A stretch of 64,000 bases of DNA from Aplidium turbinatum (Eukaryota; Chordata; Ascidiacea; Aplousobranchia; Polyclinidae): contig OU964922.1 of the NCBI GenBank assembly GCA_918807975.1, forward strand, positions 20,386,329 through 20,450,328, given 5' to 3'. Of the stretch, positions 25,401-38,122 are shown one piece after another. Each line of letters starts with the position of its first letter. The first letter of the stretch is position 1. The notes under the pieces are model-generated. The model did not search any database and was not told the origin of the DNA. It worked only from the letters and a program-made list of their open reading frames with translations. The translations under genes and the position numbers were made by a program.

Positions 25401-28400
25401 TGAATGCAGAGACTTGATGTTGGTGAATTGTGATCCTACTCAGCGAGCATAGTTTCGTTTTAGACTGTTCGAAAATATTGCTGTCGTTTCGGCGCTAAAT
25501 TACTTGTCTTCGTTTCGTTTTGAAAGAAAAGTAATTTAATTTAGTTGCAAACTCAAGATACAATGAAATGCAAGTCAGACATGTGTCAATCATTCAGACT
25601 TGAAAGTGTTTAGCACAAAACTATTACAATATATGCGGTTGCTTTTTGACGAATAAGTGATTGTGTTAATTGTATTTTTTGATTTAGAAATAGCTTTGAA
25701 CGGCCCTACAGTCTCGTTGTTTTGATGTACAAAAACCTGCTTGCTCGCTTGAATTCGTTCCCAAATAACCTGTAATTTTATGAACCGTCTTTGCCAACCA
25801 TCTGAAAACTCCTCAAAAAGCTTCAAAGACGGTAAAAGAACATTTATATTGTTTGTTTTATGAATATTTCCTTCATGAAAGCAATTTCAACAAAGTGATG
25901 AGAGATGGAAATTTGTTTTGGACGTTACGTAATCTATCTACTGATTCAAGTGACTCGTCATCAACTTTATTTGCCTACCCCAGAAGTCTTCAATCAACCA
26001 AAATGGTGACACCGGTGGAGGTGTGCTTGAAAAACTTTCAAAAGCCATGAAAGTTAAAACGTCTACGGGAAAATTATTTTATTTTCTCTCGACCCAACCG
26101 AACGCTCAGGCAAAGTCACAAAAGCAGCTGTCTGGGAATCTTCTCATAGCTTTGAGGTGCTTGAAAATACGAGATTGAATGTCAAGATAGTTAAGGGAAC
26201 GAAACGTTTAAACCAACAAGTTCAGTGTTTTGTTCTTTTGCACCAGACAACTCGATGAATGGCGGCATAGAATCAAACTTTCACGTTGCACACAATGGAG
26301 ATCTGCGAAAAGTGTTACATTGCGCTTAGTCTCTATACACAATGAAGCACTCAAGTTACTTGTCCAGGAGGTTTGTGGTACCAAAAGAAAAGTGCAACAG
26401 ACAAAAGGCCAAACTGCTTAATCTTTGTTGTTTTTAATACTTGTTGTATCCATAGTTTGCGTTAAAAGTAGGCCAATTGTTTCAAGAATGTGGACAGTTT
26501 GCTCATTTTAACTTCGCTCCAGTTTGGTAGTCCTCCTGTTTAGTCAGTTGGTCACCTTTCTGAAACAAACTTTCAGCTTCGTCACAACATTAAAGTCGTC
26601 ATTTGAAGACACTACTGCGTTTAAGTATTTTTAAATCAAGTATGTCTGGACTATGTTGTGACTATTTACAATAGCAAAAGGGATTTAACCCCAAACTGCG
26701 ACACGTATCCGAAATGGGTTAGTGAGAATGTACGCTATCTAGATTTCATACTTCAACATTTGTCAGCAGGTAAATGATTTTGCAAAAGTACAATTAGAAA
26801 GCACAAAAAAACAAGCTGGCAGGTGTGAAAATTAGTCAAAAGTGAAACCAACAACGAATATGGACACGATTGAAAGAAATGGATGGAAATAATTGATCGT
26901 CTGCTGCCACACAGAACAAGACACTTTTTCTGATGATGATGATGATACATCTCAGAAGAATTTGAAACTGATTAGTTTGCTTCCTTTAGAAAAGAACCAT
27001 AAAGATTGTTTTGTTGACAGACACACACCAGTCAAGAATCATTCTCACATATTTAAAAATAATGGCCGTTATTAGAAAAAAGAAAAAAATTACCTATGTC
27101 CTCTTCACTCTCTTGCTAACAGAGTCATAACAACTTTTACGCATCAATGTCAAAAAGATGTATTTTTCAAATTCTAACATGCTCTGAGTCTGAGTGACAT
27201 ACTATGTCACTGGTGGACACAAAGATATTTTATAAACTACACTTGACCTTCAAATGAAGCTACTCAGAGAAAGTCAGACAACGCAAAAACTCCAAGCAAT
27301 CGTGCAAGAAGCGATAAGATCTGAGTATTGTTTACACAGCAGACAGCTACGTTCTGCTTGGCTGCTTCGGCGTTGGGGGTGCAAGCAGATACTAAACAAA
27401 CATAACAAACGGTTCTAGTCGACCGATCAAAAGATAATCAATGGTAACACCAATTTTAACAATGGGTTACATTAGTTTAATGTGAAACTTCAAAATTGAA
27501 GGCAATCAGAAGGAGATACTCAAAGTAATGAAAAACACATTAAAAAGTGGTCCAGGCCCCCAGACGATGGGTGACATAAACAAACGTCTTGGCACCACAA
27601 CACCTGACTTCCCGGGCAATGTTTTCACGGGTGAAACTAGGTTTGGCACCTGCCAGATTCGTAATCAATCTCATAGCTACAAATTTCTTTTTAACTCTAA
27701 TTTTAGTGCAAGTTGAAAGAGAACGCATGTGTCAAGTTGTTAGGTACTGTCATTTATAATAAACCTGTCTAATCCGTGCTCTAAACTGTAATTCACTGTT
27801 GCAAACAGAAGAACTGAATGCGGGTAATGTATTAGATATTTTCCAGCACCTTTTTCCAAGCAGTTTTCTTAGTCAAAAAATGCTGTTGTCCAAGAAAAAA
27901 TATCTTTTTTCATAAACACCATTGCAGTAAACATTTTCTCATAGCAATATTTTGATTGTAATCAGATAATAAAGAATTGACTGTCAACGTTGAAGGAGCA
28001 TGTTCTATAAGATATGACGGTACATCTTTCTTTTGAAAAATATACCATGTTGTCATTGTGATGATACTTCAGCTATTCAAAACAACCAGAAACAAATTCT
28101 TCTTTAAGGATCCTTGTACGACCAAACAAGGAAATGAGATCTGATTCATACTTTTTAATTTCGGTGTTGAAGATATTGCTTTCAATTTCAAAACTTTGAA
28201 AGCTTTTTTCGTTTCAACGGCAACAGACTTCGTAGCGCGACCCCACAGATGATGCATCGCTCAAAATCTCAACGCAGTCGTAGAGATTGGAATGCGGAGG
28301 TGTGCACACGTCACAATGACAGAGTACGCCAATCGTTCATAGATTTCACCAAAACCAACCTCGCCTTGTGGTCAAAAGGTAAACGCACTCTACCAACGTC

Positions 28401-31400
28401 GTTTGATGTGTAATAAATGAAAACTGCCTCTATCACTAGTTTTCCACCCCTTTGCTCGCGAAGTTTGTGCACTGTCGCTGATTTCGTCATCAACATGAAA
28501 ATCGGCAGGCTAATGGCAGGATAAGGAGGCCGTAATTTTCAAAGCAATAAAGTTTAATCATCAAAAAGGTATCCCAGTCTGACAGGGATAATGGTGGTAA
28601 ATTCCAAACATTTCTTTCTAACGCTATTTTATAACGATTCACGTTTGGCAATTGATGAACCGTTTCAGTTAACTACCCATGAGTATTTTTTAAATATATC
28701 AGCTTTTTTAGTGGCTGTGCGCTTACTTAATCTGTTTAGTGCTAATTTTCGTACTGCAGGGCACCAAAATGTTTTGACTGTATTCAAAATTTTATTGAAA
28801 TTATTTTTAGATATGCAAACTGTTAAGTGCTAGATTGCTAGAACAATATAATACTGTAAAGTGGAAGTTATTAGTGATGTAATACTTTTGCAGTGACTTG
28901 CGATCAGCGTCAAACTTACGTTATAAGAAAAATCATACAAACCGGAAAATGTAACAGTTAAACTCGAATAACCAGCAATCGTACTCAAGATTGAATCTAA
29001 TGAATTTGCCACAGACTTGCCTTCTGGCAAGATCAAGAAAGCGAAGCAAATGAGTAGAGCTCAACAGCTTTAAAATGAACGATTTTGCGTTTCTGGTATT
29101 CGACTACAACAAGTTAGAATATTCACATAACGTCAAGTGACACCATGTTTAGAATTTCAACAAATCGTTGAAGGTACAGTAATTATCAGTTCGGACAAGT
29201 TCTGTACAAATAACTAAACAATAAGTGTAAAAGTGAGCGCAAAAATCTATTACAATGGAATGGAGTTTGTGGGTCGGGGTTAGAGGATAGGGTTAAGTTA
29301 ACTCTAATGCTAAAACAAATTATTTATACATCATACCATACTCTATTGACACTGCTTTGGAACAGTTTTGAGTGTACATCACATGCTATATTAGGAACGG
29401 AAAATCACAGCATATGCACTGATCAAAATCTAATTTTTTTATTTGTAGCTTGGGATCTGGACAAAATGTTAAGTTTTTGTGAGTTTTGTTATGATATTCA
29501 GTTTTGCTAATTCAAGCATTTTAAATTTTCAATGCATTTTTTTTTTCAATTTTTATCGTACCACATTTGCTATGTGAAAAGCAAAGTAACAAACTGATAA
29601 AAACCATATCATAGTCTTCCGTTGTCCTTAAAGATATAATTTCATCTATGTTGTGTGCATTAGACATGTTAAAGTACATTGATTTGATGTATTTCAGGAC
29701 TAATTTTCAATCCTTCGCCCCAATACTTCAATAATAAATGTCTCAACTTGAAGTCTTTGGCAGTTTTACCGCTTCATCCTTTATAGTTTTAGAGTAAAAA
29801 CTTTACTTTTCTCCGACAAGTCGTTTACAGATTAAACGGTTCATTCTATTCATCTCATTGTTTTTGTTAATACAACGTCAATGAACGTTTGGTGTTAATC
29901 TATAAATACAGTATTGCATGATTGCCAAACGCTTCAAGTTCTTTGATAAGCACCATCAATTAGACTTGAATAATAACAAGCCAAAATAGAAACAATACTG
30001 GACGTCAACTGGAGTTGGACTGCTGTTTCATCCATGTTATCTGCGATGAAAATGATGTGCAATTTCGTTTGTTCAATGTCGCAATATCTCAAAATCGGTG
30101 CTTTAAATTTCCCTTTTGTTTTTCATGAAAGTTCAGTCTAAAAGTCTAAACAATCAGTCGATGTCAAAAAGCATGCGTGTATTTCGCAAGCATGATATTG
30201 CTAACTGATTTCATTGGTTTCTTCTCTACAGCAGGCTAACGATTCACCATCGTGATTGGTAAACAACATGATTGATGACATTGCTTGGGGTTCTGTTCCC
30301 TCTCAGCAGAAGCAATGTAAAAGGTTTGTCGTGCGGAATAAACGTAGCTAAAGAGCTCCTTGGCTACAGTTTAGATCAAATTTTGTTATTCCTGTTTGCT
30401 TGCATTTTGTTTATGAAAAGTCTGTACCGTCATACGTTCTGTCACTGAACAGCAGCTGTCGTCATCATTAAGCAGACGACATTCGTGCACGGTTGAAAGA
30501 CAATTGAGTTAATTTAAAAAAAAAAAAAACTTACATATGTAATAGTAAGTGTGACCAGGTAAGAAAACAAATCCGATTGGGGATGGACTTCTGGTTTGAA
30601 ATTTTGTGGTCAATTTAATCTCTTGGCGAGGATCTCTGCAGTGAAGAAGTCTCTTCTGTCCTGCAAGAAGAAATGTAGAACTTTTAAACACTTATGTCAC
30701 ATGCAATTGAGCGCGAACTACTACAATTTTAAAATGACACTATTTTATAAAAATATTGTTCATATTATCAGTTTCCTTGTGAAGATTGTTATTGTTGTGG
30801 TACTTCTTTCACGTGCATGTCGTTCACTGCATCTCGAGAGTCGGTACAGTACGGATAAATTTGTATTTTATTTCATTAGCTGGTGGTATAATGTGTTATT
30901 TTATGGTGTTATATGTAATTTAATTTCAACGTAGATGGCGCATCCAATAATGCGTTTCCTCAAGTTTAGAAGCGTGTTGGGTAGCGCGTTGTATTCTAAA
31001 TTGAAAATGAGACAAAACAAATAAGATTGTGAATCTCTAGACTTAACCTTCTCCAGTCCGAGTTTCCGTAGGCGATTTTGACACACTTTAGTTAACATCT
31101 AATATCTATGATTTCTTTCTGGGAAGCCTAACTAACCATGCATTTTCTAAAAGCATACGACTTGCACCTCCTTTTGCAACCAAAAATTTACACATGTAGG
31201 TCACGTGATCTTGTTACGTCATCAAAATGACGTCAAACGAAGTGTCAAAATTCCAGAATTGTCATGTTTGACTCGACCTACCTAACTTCCTTTGGTTTGT
31301 CTGGCTAAATCATTATTTTCTGTTGACAGAGTAGAAATTAATATACACACTGCAAAAGAGGAATTCAAAATATCATAAAAGTTAAATTTTTTATGATATT

Positions 31401-34400
31401 TTATGTGTATATTGGACGCTCTTGGCTTATGCCTATTGAGCACTTTACTATAGGCACCATGCCTGTTCCAGACGCGTTCATGCACAGTTCTTTCCATTTA
31501 TCCCGGTATTTGACTGCATTACAAATTGTTGTGGTTGTAACGTGAAGATGATCCGGACAGTAGGAGATTAAGTAGTTTGGACGTTGTTATAAAAAATAGA
31601 TATTATTACATTGGAGTTGATAAAAATTAAAAATAGATGCAAAGTCATAAACAGAATGTAAATCCAGATGCTTTGTTTTTAGCCACCGGTTGAATTTCAT
31701 AAAAGGCAAAAACAGTAAGTTTCTTGACTAATCTTTATCGAAGTATTTTAGTTTATAAAAGCACCATTCTCGTCTCATTGGTTCGAAGAGACTGAAATTG
31801 TTGGACGACTGGCTGCTATAAGTTGGCACTTAACAGAAAAAGCCAAAGTTAGTTATACTAAATGTATGTTATTTTTATGCTGTGCTTGTTCTATAACTGC
31901 AAAAACAGCACACAGATCTGTCTAGAGATGCCCTGATAAACGGTAGCGCTAACACAGCAAGTAATCCATCAACAAATCAACTAAAACAACAGCACGAGGT
32001 GTAACAAAACACCGAACACAGGCTTTTTGTGTAAAATAACCTCGGAGCTTGATGGATTCAGAGTCTTATGATCACAAACAGAGCCTCTTTGGGTGATAGC
32101 TCACTTTCGCACAATGATGAGTTGAGAGGAAATGCTATTTTAAACAAGTGTTGGTTATTCTGGTGGCTGCTGGCATTAATTTTTTTTAAAGCTGTTGAAT
32201 CACAACAAACATCTATCAAAACTGTTATTGAATTTAACAACATTGCATTCATATCAGCAACGTCGATGAAAATGATGTCAGGGATTTTCTTATGTATCGT
32301 ACATTGGACAGACTTCAGAAAAAGTACGGCTTAACAACAAACTTAAAAATTAACCAAAAAAATATATGAACGTTTTGTCCCATCCAAGTGGTTTGGAAGT
32401 TTCTGATTATCACGCGCATTAAGTCGTTTTATCTCAGTTGTGATCACAAACTTAATTACACAATCTGTTGAGCTTTTCGAGATGCGCTGAACTACGTCAT
32501 TCTGCAACCGTGATAGATTAACAAGACCTCTAAACCAATTTTTGAAATGCTGCAGCATTGTTTCAATGAACTATATACCTACTACCCTGACAGCAATTTG
32601 GTTGAGTTTATATTGATTCAATGTGTACAGACGTTGAATCAATATAGAAACGACTGATCTACTGTCTTGGTACATACACGATTTTAAATTTCATTCTCTC
32701 ACAATGCCAAAACGTTAATCTAAAAAGCAAACATGGTGTTTGATTACTGCTAATGCAAGTGCAGTTGGTACCCACCGCTGACACTACAGTGTTTGTAGTG
32801 TTGAAAGGACACGTTGTAGAGCTCCAGATAGAGTGAAGAGGAATCCATAGAGGTGCGGTTGTAACTTGCCTTGTGAGGGCACAGGACGTCCATCCAGTCA
32901 TTTACGGCCACATCTAGTTTAAGCTCTTTCCTCAACCTGAAAAAAGGAAGATTGCGAGTTGTAACAAACGATGAATATCAAGAAGTTGATATCTAATGTG
33001 ATACTTTTGAGTGTTTTGTCTTTCTTGATCTTGGCCTTGAAACTTTCTTATTAAAAAAAATACTAGTAAAGATTTAAGACAATTCTAATCTTGACCTCCA
33101 AATGGTTATGTCTGCAGGCTTTTTATTTAAAGGAAATTTTCAAACACATTTGGAAAATAGCACAATGAAATTTTCATCACATATTAGAGAAATTGCCAAA
33201 AGTGCAAATCGAAAAGCAGTTATAGCACTTTTGCCAGTTTTAAACTTTTTAACATTCTTGTCATTGCATAACTGGGTTGAACGTGCTTCTTAGCAAATTT
33301 CCAGCAAAGTTTATCGAAATTAAAGATGGAGAACCTGTTCAAACATTAAAGAAGGGGCATGAACTGTTTACGTTCCGCCATTTCAACATCCTCACACATT
33401 GTATTGTTGGAGAGCTCTGATGAGAGATGCCAATGCCAATGTTACGCAGAAGTATAATATGTGACGTCAAATTGGAAAACATGAAGCATATGCCCGTGCA
33501 AATAAACGTCACCAAAATCACAACTGATGACGCAACCATTCGCTTCAATGTCACATAATTGAAAATTTGTCTCATTTCCACTTAAGACTGGTCGAAACAG
33601 GAATTAAGAAAGCCAACAAAATTTCTTCTTTTGTTGAAACAAAGATTTGTGACTTCAAGTGGAAAACCAAAATGTTGTTGAATAAGTGACGGAGTGAGAA
33701 ACTTGATGCTAAACATACGGTAATTTTTCACGAAAGCAAATAATAAATTTCAAGTTATTTCTCAGTTCATGCTTGATAGATGAAGATGTGTGAGCTACGT
33801 AACTTGACAAAGAAAAGATTCAATACAGAAAGTCAGTTGAACTTGAACTGAACCGTGATTCGATTGACTTGAAATGCGATTATTTTGCCCACCCAAGCTG
33901 CTATCCACCTAACAGCCAACTCTTTTTAGGTTGATTTGACGTGTGCAGACGTTGAATTAATGTAAAAAGTTTTCATTTGCTTGGTGGATAATGTGGATTC
34001 ATGCGTTCTTGCAGTAAAACATGATCAAATTGCTTTGACACAAAGTTATTAATTACACTGATGTTGTAGTTAATTGAATTGGAGTAGATTTTACATGTTT
34101 CTGAATGTCTTACAAAGCTTTTTCTTTTTAAAAGCTTGATACATCGCTTGACCGTTAGGATCAGAACAGATAAAAAAAGTGCAAAAACCTATTAAAAGTT
34201 TTATTATAAGAAATGACACGAAACTCTAATTTAAGGAAATTATTCTAATCGTATAATAAGTGAGTTGAGTAAATGCTCTCTTTATTAGGGCTTACAGTGA
34301 AAACATAAATTGTTGAAAGGATTCTTGTGTTGGGTAAGATAAGAGTACACTGATTTATTTTAGTTACAGGATTTGATCAATATGCAGCTCTCCAATGACT

Positions 34401-37400
34401 CGAAAACATGAACAGAGTGATGACTGATGACAAATCTTGGCATTTATTTCTGTTTGAATTTCAAAGCGAGTAAAGTTGAATTTTTAAATGAGAAAGACAT
34501 AACATCAAAACAAAATGAAGAAGGAATATCAAAAATGTATGTCACAAGAAGAAGTAGGCTACAAAATTAAAACATATTGCACACTCGGTTTACGCAAATA
34601 CAAGGCTTTTATATCTTCATTTTTGTACAAATCTGCTGTAAATGTTAAAGGTCTTTCAGTATTTTCGAAAAAATTAGTTGCCGAGTTACGAGTCACAGAT
34701 GACTATTTCGGGACGCAAAACTGATACCGTTTAATTGGTCATTGAGAATGAATCATTTTTGGCGAGATTGGATACACATCAATCAATCAATGTCATCATG
34801 GTGGATGTTCGGGTAGGAGATTCTGATTAGCCATATTGTTTTATTGGACTAAGTTTTGCGAATACTAAACCAATGAAAAACGCCCATTGCGATCCCTGAG
34901 TAGTGAGTACTCTCTCGTCACTATCAAATGTATGGCATGGACCACTGGCATCTCTTTTAACCGGAACGTTAGCAAAAAAGCGTTACTAATGTTGCTTTTC
35001 TTGAAAGTGGTAGCCTATTTCCATGTCTTGTTTGGAGCTCGAGTGTTGGGCGAAAATATCCTCCTAAAGGCCCTTGGCGAGTTCAGTTCGTTAGTGACAA
35101 GGCCAGTTAACATTATAAAAATAAATTGAAAAGTTTAAACAAGTAAAATCTTCTATTTTTATTCCGATCTTAATTGCCTAAAGGATTTGTGAGCAGAGCT
35201 AACGTGCAAAAGATGAGTTCGGTGAACTTGTAGTCTCAAATACAATAACCCCAAACATTGGTAAAGATCAAGTTTGCTCTTGCATTTACGAAAATAGTTT
35301 TTGTTACGACTTTCATTACACACATCAAAAAATTTACTCAGATAAGTAGCTACGACAAGAGATTTTGGTAACACGTATTTGAAATGAAAATAATGCATTT
35401 TTGCTTCTTTGCATCCAACTTACGTTACTTTATGTACAGTAAAACAACAGACAAGTTGGTTTCGAAGACACAGAGGTTGTTTCATACAAATAGGTTAACT
35501 ATCACGTTTCAAGGCGACGTTGATCAAACAGCCAGTAACGTTATGATATTGAAAAAAATGCATGATTGTGCTTTCATTAGGTTTAGATTAGACTAAGTTT
35601 AGTCTTCACAGCTCTCATGGCTGTTTAAATAGATGTTATCAGCAGAATGGCCTCAACCAACGGCTCATTGGACAAGTTGTTGTGTTGACGTCATAGTGAT
35701 GATTTGTCAAAGAAAAACCGCCACGGTGTGGAAAAAACAAACGATTTATCATTGAATCCAACACATTTGCACTTGCAACAACAACCAAGTTGACAAAGTG
35801 ATTTTTCACGTGCTCATCGTGATGGACGGTGAATCAATCTAAAACCCACAAACGTGATAAACAAAAAAGGGGCTAAAAAATTTGCAAACCAATCAAGGTT
35901 CAAGGTTCGTTAACCCTTTTGAATTTTTAACCCAAATTATACAATTTGTTTTGTTAAATAATTATCACTTTATTTAGAGGCTGAGGTCTTAATAGGGTCA
36001 GTAGTCTATGGTCAGACTAATATGTGTTTGCCTCTTTTGGATGAGTTGTTGTTTAGCAATGAATCCACAGCGCATTTTAAGCTAACGATTGGGCCAATCA
36101 ATCATCTTCAGAACAATGAAGAAAAAATTTGAAACTGCGGTTGAGTTCGTGAAATGCTGGAAACACCAGTTGGTGTACACATCGATCGCAGACACCCTTT
36201 TTTACTACTATTAAATTTATTTGTAAAAATAAACATAGAAAAATTCCTGAAAAACAAGGAGGTAGCTGAAAGGAGCCACAGGGCAAACAAATGTGAAGCG
36301 GCCATCTTTTTTTATTCATATACATTGTAAAAAAAGAACATTTGCATGGAAACATGGCTAGCGGTCACTTCTAGCTGCGCTTACATCCTGGCCCTAACCT
36401 CTAGTTAAGCCACGCCTCTGATTCAAAGATCTAAAAGTATGAAGAACCACTTCTAGTGGGATTTTCTCAAAATATGAAAGGTTTGGTCTTAAATCCATGG
36501 ACCAGACTTTATTGTAAAGTTTCACATCAACTTTCCAAGTGATTTGGAGCTGTGTGAAACCTCTGATGACGTCAAATTGCAAAGCATAACCAATCATGAT
36601 TTTGCCTAAATTTGAACAGTTTTTATCCCTTGATCAAATAAAGCAGTTCTCAACCGGACGTATGGTTATCCTCTATCCTGGAGGTTAATACATCCATCAA
36701 GGGGTAAACTTTCTAAAGCAAGAAAGACAAACTGTGCGATATTTCCACAGGTGCTGACGCGACGATAGATGATGAGGAGTAAACAAGTCGGAAAAAAGTA
36801 TAAGACAGCTAACACTAAGAAGTCTCGCAAGCACCATGAAGCCATATTCTATAGGCGGCTTTTTCCCACGCTACAACGTGGTAAAAACTATAAAACTTAA
36901 AAGACCCAGAACCTCAAAGCTAATGTGACAACTGCAAATGTAACCCAGCCATGCGTGAAGTGACCACTTTAGCATGTTTCAATCCATGCAGGCTACAACT
37001 GTCAGTTTCAAATCGCTTGTCTGATATATAGCCTGGACGATTTTGTTTTTGAAACTATGCATTTGATTTCGTTTTGAATCTTTACCATCGGACTGACAAA
37101 GCCTTTGATAGGTGATTCCCAGTAGTTTCGCATGCTTGTAGAGGCTCTTGACGCAGGACCGGTTACCGAGATGGACAGAGTGAGATTTTCTGATTGAAAG
37201 GTTGTTGCCGGGAATTATTTCATCCACTAGGTGTCGCTGAATGGAGAGCAGTCCTTAGAATGCGTTGCTCCAGGGCACACCTTGAGAGTCGAACCAGCGC
37301 CGCGTGATCTTGAGTCGTTACCCACTAAGCTAACAGGGCGGATGATGCACCAACTAAACAAAAAAGTTAAGATGTCCAAACGACTCAAAGAAACATTGCG

Positions 37401-37700
37401 ACTGAAAAATAAAGTGATCGACAACAATAAGACATTGTTGTTATCATTAAAGTTTCCAATGGCATTAAAAAGTTGTACAAAAGCAGCTCCAGATCTTAAA
37501 AAAAATGTTTCAAAACAATTAAAACAATGAAGCATCTTCAGCAGCTAAGATGCAGCGCTACCACTGACATAACATAATTGATATCCTTACCCTGGCATTA
37601 TGCTCTCATCCCAGTACACGGTATGTCTTGCCGCACCAATTGGACTTGCCAGTGATAGAAAGATGACAGCTGGAATGAAATGACTGAATTTCAACCTCAT
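22454..37700 (-). CDS. Efna: Ephrin-A-like GPI-anchored Eph-receptor ligand (gene 2)
   Basis: Second ephrin-A class gene. Coding exons in transcript order are 37700-37591, 32936-32776, 30660-30535, 23890-23810, 23577-23518 and 22701-22454, giving 261 residues in continuous frame. Exon 1 encodes a signal peptide (MRLKFSHFIPAVIFLSLASP). The ephrin domain has its cysteines in MDVLCPHK, YKHCSVSG, RLLHCRD and DHGCTSDTLRM, plus the strand FLPGHTYYYIS. Exons 5-6 are a Lys/Ser/Thr-rich linker; the protein ends in a hydrophobic stretch (AAGSILFVLFIELLFV) close to the stop, as expected for a GPI signal. Exon 3 is 126 nt as in gene 1, and the phases of the first three introns match. The donors of exon 2 (gtgggt) and exon 4 (gttcgg) are weak, so those ends are the least certain. 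Ephrin-B is unlikely: there is no cytoplasmic tail. Confidence 0.9.
23669..23780. repeat. Short inverted repeat in intron 4 of ephrin gene 2
   Basis: Left arm caaatttaacaaagtaaac with an internal repeat aaagtaaaacaaagt; right arm actttgttttactttaac followed by atttg. The arms pair around a loop of about 50 nt. Probably a degenerate MITE. It lies between coding exons 4 and 5. Confidence 0.5.
23891..30534 (-). other. Intron 3 of ephrin gene 2
   Basis: A 6.6-kb intron with no supported gene. It has diverged halves of the ACGT-core palindrome near 24970-25000 (cgtcttcagacg) and 29870-29905 (acgtcaatgaacgt). Open frames such as 25853-26050, 26230-26421 and 28591-28833 are short, AT-rich and lack domains. 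Confidence 0.5.
31340..31413. repeat. Small palindrome in intron 2 of ephrin gene 2
   Basis: Outer arms aatatacac and gtgtatatt enclose inner arms aaaatatcataaaa and ttttttatgatatttt. It is a 74-bp foldback with a short unpaired patch. The remainder of intron 2 (30661-32775) shows no gene or other repeat. Confidence 0.55.
32585..32669. repeat. Palindromic MITE, copy b
   Basis: Ends ccctgacagcaa and tctactgtctt, core atattgattcaat / attgaatcaatat around gtgtacagac. The end wording (gacagCAA) and core match the family copies at 3953-4040 and 62748-62836, though the outer arms have diverged. It lies in intron 2 of ephrin gene 2, about 100 bp downstream of exon 2. Confidence 0.65.
33904..33988. 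repeat. Palindromic MITE, copy c
   Basis: Starts tccacctaacagcc and ends ttgcttggtgga. The interior pairs tttttaggttgattt against attaatgtaaaaag, with the family centre cgtgtgcagacg. The outer arms differ from copies a and d, so it is an older or separate subfamily. Confidence 0.6.
37066..37342 (-). mobile_element. tRNA-derived SINE, family 1, copy 1
   Basis: On the minus strand the element begins with a tRNA-like head carrying an A box (TAGCTTAGTGGGTAACG) and a B box (GGTTCGACTC). A body with gcaacgcattctaagg, ccattcagcgacacc and ggtaaccggtcctgcgtc follows, and it ends near gattcaaaac. Two further copies at 49922-50232 and 55514-55803 align over the whole length. The head cannot form a normal tRNA because its anticodon arm is degenerate. 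Confidence 0.85.
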
Positions 37701-37810
37701 GCTTGTTTGTGAAGTAACAACATACAGCAGAACTCTTTAGAAAATTATCTTGATTTATTATTTATCTTGATATTATTTGGTTGAAAAGTATCCTGAAATG
37801 TATTGCAGGG

Positions 37811-38122
37811 TTATTGGTGAATTTTCAGAACAGCACTGTTGGTGGCGTGTGTCTCCTGTAGAAGAATAGCCGTTACTTGGTTGGCCTTTACTATTTGTTC
37901 TAAGATGTCGATTTTAGACTTGGTCAGGCCTTCCACATTCAACTGCAGCAAAGTGATGCCTTCCCATAGGACAATTAAAGTTGCCCGCCCTGAACAGCTA
38001 TTTGACATGAAGGGCGCATGCTCTGGGTCGACATCACTCTGTACAGGATGGAGTTGCATGGAGCTCTGTGAGCTACAATTGCTGTCTCGATTTGTTGTCA
38101 TTCGCTTGATTGCAAGAATCAA
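37811..38122 (-). pseudogene. LINE endonuclease N-terminal fragment
   Basis: An open frame whose end reads ITLLQLNVEGLTKSKID, then VTAILLQETHA, then a stop. 'LQLNVEGL...ILLQETH' is the start of the apurinic endonuclease domain of non-LTR retrotransposons, including the catalytic Asn and Glu contexts. Only the first 50 or so residues of the domain are present, so it is a truncated relic. It lies 111 bp upstream of the start codon of ephrin gene 2, on the same strand, so it may overlap that gene's 5' UTR or promoter. Confidence 0.7.

Larger units (their letters stand above)
32937..37590 (-). other. Intron 1 of ephrin gene 2
   Basis: A 4.65-kb intron containing one palindromic MITE copy and one tRNA-derived SINE (both listed separately). 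The open frames at 33339-33581, 34887-35129 and 36098-36355 have no domains or splice support. A CRE-like TGACGT motif occurs near 35685, but no regulatory claim can be made from a single hexamer. Confidence 0.5.

Noticed and set aside
37300-37342. Functional tRNA gene
   Set aside because: A and B boxes are present, but the anticodon arm is irregular and a SINE body shared with two other copies follows. The same applies to 50190-50232, 55760-55803 and 54510-54588.
37231-37530. A 99-codon plus frame with a Lys-rich end
   Set aside because: Its first third is antisense SINE sequence and the rest is AT-rich intron; no splice or domain support.
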